From the NCBI GenBank assembly GCA_040510075.1, contig JBEVJT010000185.1:1-8312 (forward strand): a stretch of 8,312 bases of DNA, written 5' to 3'. Below are positions 6,994 to 8,312 of the stretch, piece after piece. A program made the translations under genes and the position numbers. This DNA comes from VAZQ01 sp040510075 (GTDB lineage: Bacteria > Pseudomonadota > Alphaproteobacteria > Rhizobiales > Xanthobacteraceae). The first letter of the stretch is position 1; every line of letters begins with the position of its first letter. Under the pieces are notes generated by a model. It was given only the letters and a program-made list of their open reading frames with translations. It had not been told where the DNA came from and did no database searches.

Positions 6994-8043
6994 CTAATCG
7001 AAATACCGATCAAGCGTGCCGGCGCGACGTATGTCCAGGGTCACGCAATGCGGGCCGCCTCCCAGCATCTTGGCGTGCCGCAGGCCCAGCGGGATTATGT
7101 CGAAACCGCGTTTTTCCAGAAGCGTGATCAGGGATTTCTGATTTCGATCGACCACGATGAGATTTGGGTTGATGCTGAACGCATTCATGTCGATCCAGTC
7201 GCTGCCGATGCTCTTGGACAGATATTGAGCGTCGAACCGATCCGTATTCTCCATGGGCGGGCTGTATATGACTTCCCATTGCCTCAGGATAGCCGGCAAG
7301 GTCTCATCAGACACACGGGAAGGGTTGCACAGAATCAGGCCGGGGCGCAGCGCTACGAGCGTGGAATCGATGTGGCTGCCGTAATAGACGTCCTTGAAAA
7401 AGTGAACCCGGAACCTCTCGCCCAGGACGGTCTGCAGCCACTGCCCGCCCATTTCATTGCCGGTGCCGCTGACCAGATACACCAGATCGAGACCAAAGCG
7501 CAGGACGTTTGCTGCGTCGAAAGCGGGCTCGTCATTTCGGGGTTTTGGTTTGTTCAGATCAGCCTCAAAGAGCGTGTCCAGCAGCATTGGCTTCGGTGCG
7601 CTGTACCACCTTGCTCCTGACTGCATATAATCCAGCAAGAGCTTGCGATAGCTGAATGTTTCCTGCGCGCGGCTGCGGATCACATTGGGCGTCTCGATGA
7701 TCTGGTCGCCAATGACCAGCAGTACATCGCGAGGACAGTAATTGTAGTAACCGTGCGCCTCCCAATTGATGGTGGAAAACTTGCGGTCGTGCGGCCATGT
7801 CTCCGGGCGTTTGACGGTGATGCCCAGCTTTTCAAGGATTCGGATGAATTCTTGCAAATCCTCTTCGGTCTCTTCGACGACCTGGTGCGGAAAGGGACCT
7901 TGCGGGATCTCGGCGATAGACCGACTGGAGAACTCCGCTACCTGGGAGCTGCGGTCTGCCGTTGGAAACCGGGCATTGAACGGATTGCCTACAATCACTT
8001 CTTCGAGCTGATCCCACTCGTTGCAACTCCATACACGGGACAT
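6994..8043 (-). CDS. Arginine:X amidinotransferase (AGAT family)
   Basis: A 349-residue enzyme that transfers the amidino group of L-arginine to an amine acceptor through a covalent amidino-cysteine, releasing ornithine. It matches animal and bacterial glycine amidinotransferases along its whole length: CNEWDQLEEVIVG near the start; PRDVLLVIGDQIIETP (104-119); SAPKPML; EPAFDAANVLRFG with catalytic Asp176; YYGSHIDST with catalytic His224; MLGGGPHC with nucleophile Cys333; and the end RRAGTLDRYFD. Before His224 it has Tyr221-Gly-Ser223, where human AGAT has Asn300 and Met302; as I recall, cyanobacterial CyrA (cylindrospermopsin) has Phe and Ser there, so it is closer to secondary-metabolite enzymes at this acceptor-side loop. 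The acceptor (glycine, lysine, a diamino acid) cannot be read. I start it at the ATG at 8043: the longer GTG start at 8064 would place the AGGAGG ribosome site inside the gene. It lies 39 bases after the SbnB/OCD-like gene and 45 before the synthetase, so it very likely feeds the same pathway. Confidence 0.92.
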   Translation of the reverse strand: MSRVWSCNEWDQLEEVIVGNPFNARFPTADRSSQVAEFSSRSIAEIPQGPFPHQVVEETEEDLQEFIRILEKLGITVKRPETWPHDRKFSTINWEAHGYYNYCPRDVLLVIGDQIIETPNVIRSRAQETFSYRKLLLDYMQSGARWYSAPKPMLLDTLFEADLNKPKPRNDEPAFDAANVLRFGLDLVYLVSGTGNEMGGQWLQTVLGERFRVHFFKDVYYGSHIDSTLVALRPGLILCNPSRVSDETLPAILRQWEVIYSPPMENTDRFDAQYLSKSIGSDWIDMNAFSINPNLIVVDRNQKSLITLLEKRGFDIIPLGLRHAKMLGGGPHCVTLDIRRAGTLDRYFD

Positions 8044-8055
8044 GGGGTAGTACTG

Positions 8056-8063
8056 CCTCCTCA
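8056..8063 (-). promoter_or_regulatory. Strong Shine-Dalgarno of the amidinotransferase gene
   Basis: The minus strand reads TGAGGAGG, with AGGAGG ending 12 bases before the ATG at 8043. It is the best ribosome-binding site in the window and decides the start of the amidinotransferase. The spacing is a little long. The other operon starts have only weak sites, which suggests a higher translation rate for this gene. Confidence 0.7.
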
Positions 8064-8082
8064 CCTGGCTAGTAGCGGCGCT

Positions 8083-8312
8083 TCACCAGCGCGCAGAATC
8101 GCTGAAGAAATCGGGGATGGCGATTGCGGCGTTCGACGATAATGCCGTTTCAAGCACAAGATTGCCTACCGCAAGATCGAGAACGCCAAGCCCGAAAGGT
8201 GAGAATATGCGGGTCCGGCGATCGTCTGGTTTGGCCGTCTGATCCATCACATCGACCAGGGTGCCGGACACAAACTCCCGGTGTCCGGCCGTCATTTCGG
8301 CCAGATGCAGCG
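8083..8312 (-). CDS. Ornithine cyclodeaminase/mu-crystallin family protein, SbnB-like (partial)
   Basis: Only the last 75 or so residues are in the window; the gene runs off the right edge, so its start is not seen. The segment TLVDVMDQTA, then PDDRRTRIFSPFGLGVLDLA, then an Ala-rich helix and IPDFF at the end fit the C-terminus of the ornithine cyclodeaminase/alanine dehydrogenase fold (NAD(P)-dependent). The SPFGLGVLDLAVG wording recalls SbnB-type enzymes, which split N-(2-amino-2-carboxyethyl)-glutamate to give L-2,3-diaminopropionate together with the PLP enzyme SbnA. Ornithine or lysine cyclodeaminase, giving proline or pipecolate, remains possible; the substrate and cofactor residues lie outside the window. 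An internal ATG at 8295 is not a start, as the frame remains open to the edge. The stop is 39 bases before the amidinotransferase ATG, consistent with one operon. Confidence 0.75.
   Translation of the reverse strand, partial: LHLAEMTAGHREFVSGTLVDVMDQTAKPDDRRTRIFSPFGLGVLDLAVGNLVLETALSSNAAIAIPDFFSDSARW

Noticed and set aside
8044..8064. GTG at 8064 as the amidinotransferase start, adding seven residues
   Set aside because: The strong AGGAGG site would then lie within the gene, and the homologous part of the family begins after the ATG at 8043.
1..8312. CRISPR arrays, tRNA genes, rRNA genes, insertion sequence ends
   Set aside because: I saw no regularly spaced repeats, no tRNA-like cloverleaf, no rRNA sequence and no transposase motifs or paired terminal inverted repeats by eye; a covariance or IS search was not possible here.

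Overview
The window holds the tail of a broken prophage gene on the + strand (about 1-623), followed by a tight minus-strand operon (8312 down to 824) that appears to make a specialised amino-acid-derived product. G+C-rich codons, weak Shine-Dalgarno sites and protein family flavour suggest an alphaproteobacterium, perhaps a rhizobial or Bradyrhizobium-like Hyphomicrobiales member. This is an impression, because no rRNA or housekeeping marker is present.

In order of transcription (right to left) the operon holds: (1) the C-terminal end of an ornithine cyclodeaminase/mu-crystallin family dehydrogenase, most like SbnB, running off the right edge; (2) a complete arginine:X amidinotransferase with the Asp-His-Cys triad; (3) a 1422-residue membrane synthetase with one adenylation domain, one carrier domain and a long C-terminal region in which membrane segments alternate with hexapeptide (LbH) folds, the layout of epsilon-poly-lysine synthetase (Pls) and other NRPSs with the 'NRPS terminal domain'; (4) a TraX-family polytopic membrane protein; (5) an S41-family peptidase with no signal peptide or PDZ domain. 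Intergenic gaps are 39, 45, 7 and 16 bases, which supports one transcript.

The most interesting reading is that the operon builds a cationic or guanidino-bearing amino-acid polymer or short isopeptide. An SbnB-type enzyme would supply 2,3-diaminopropionate (or an OCD-type enzyme would rework ornithine), the amidinotransferase would move the amidino group of arginine onto an amine, and the synthetase would activate the monomer, load it on its carrier Ser628 and condense and export it through its membrane region. TraX could acylate the product, and the S41 peptidase could trim, degrade or give self-protection. The steps are inferred from families and gene order; no product is known from the sequence itself.

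The left edge is a phage terminase large-subunit remnant with two compensating frameshifts and a lost C-terminus. The stretch 624-823, where remnant and operon converge, has no recognisable gene; it carries a GC-rich hairpin and probably marks an old recombination junction.
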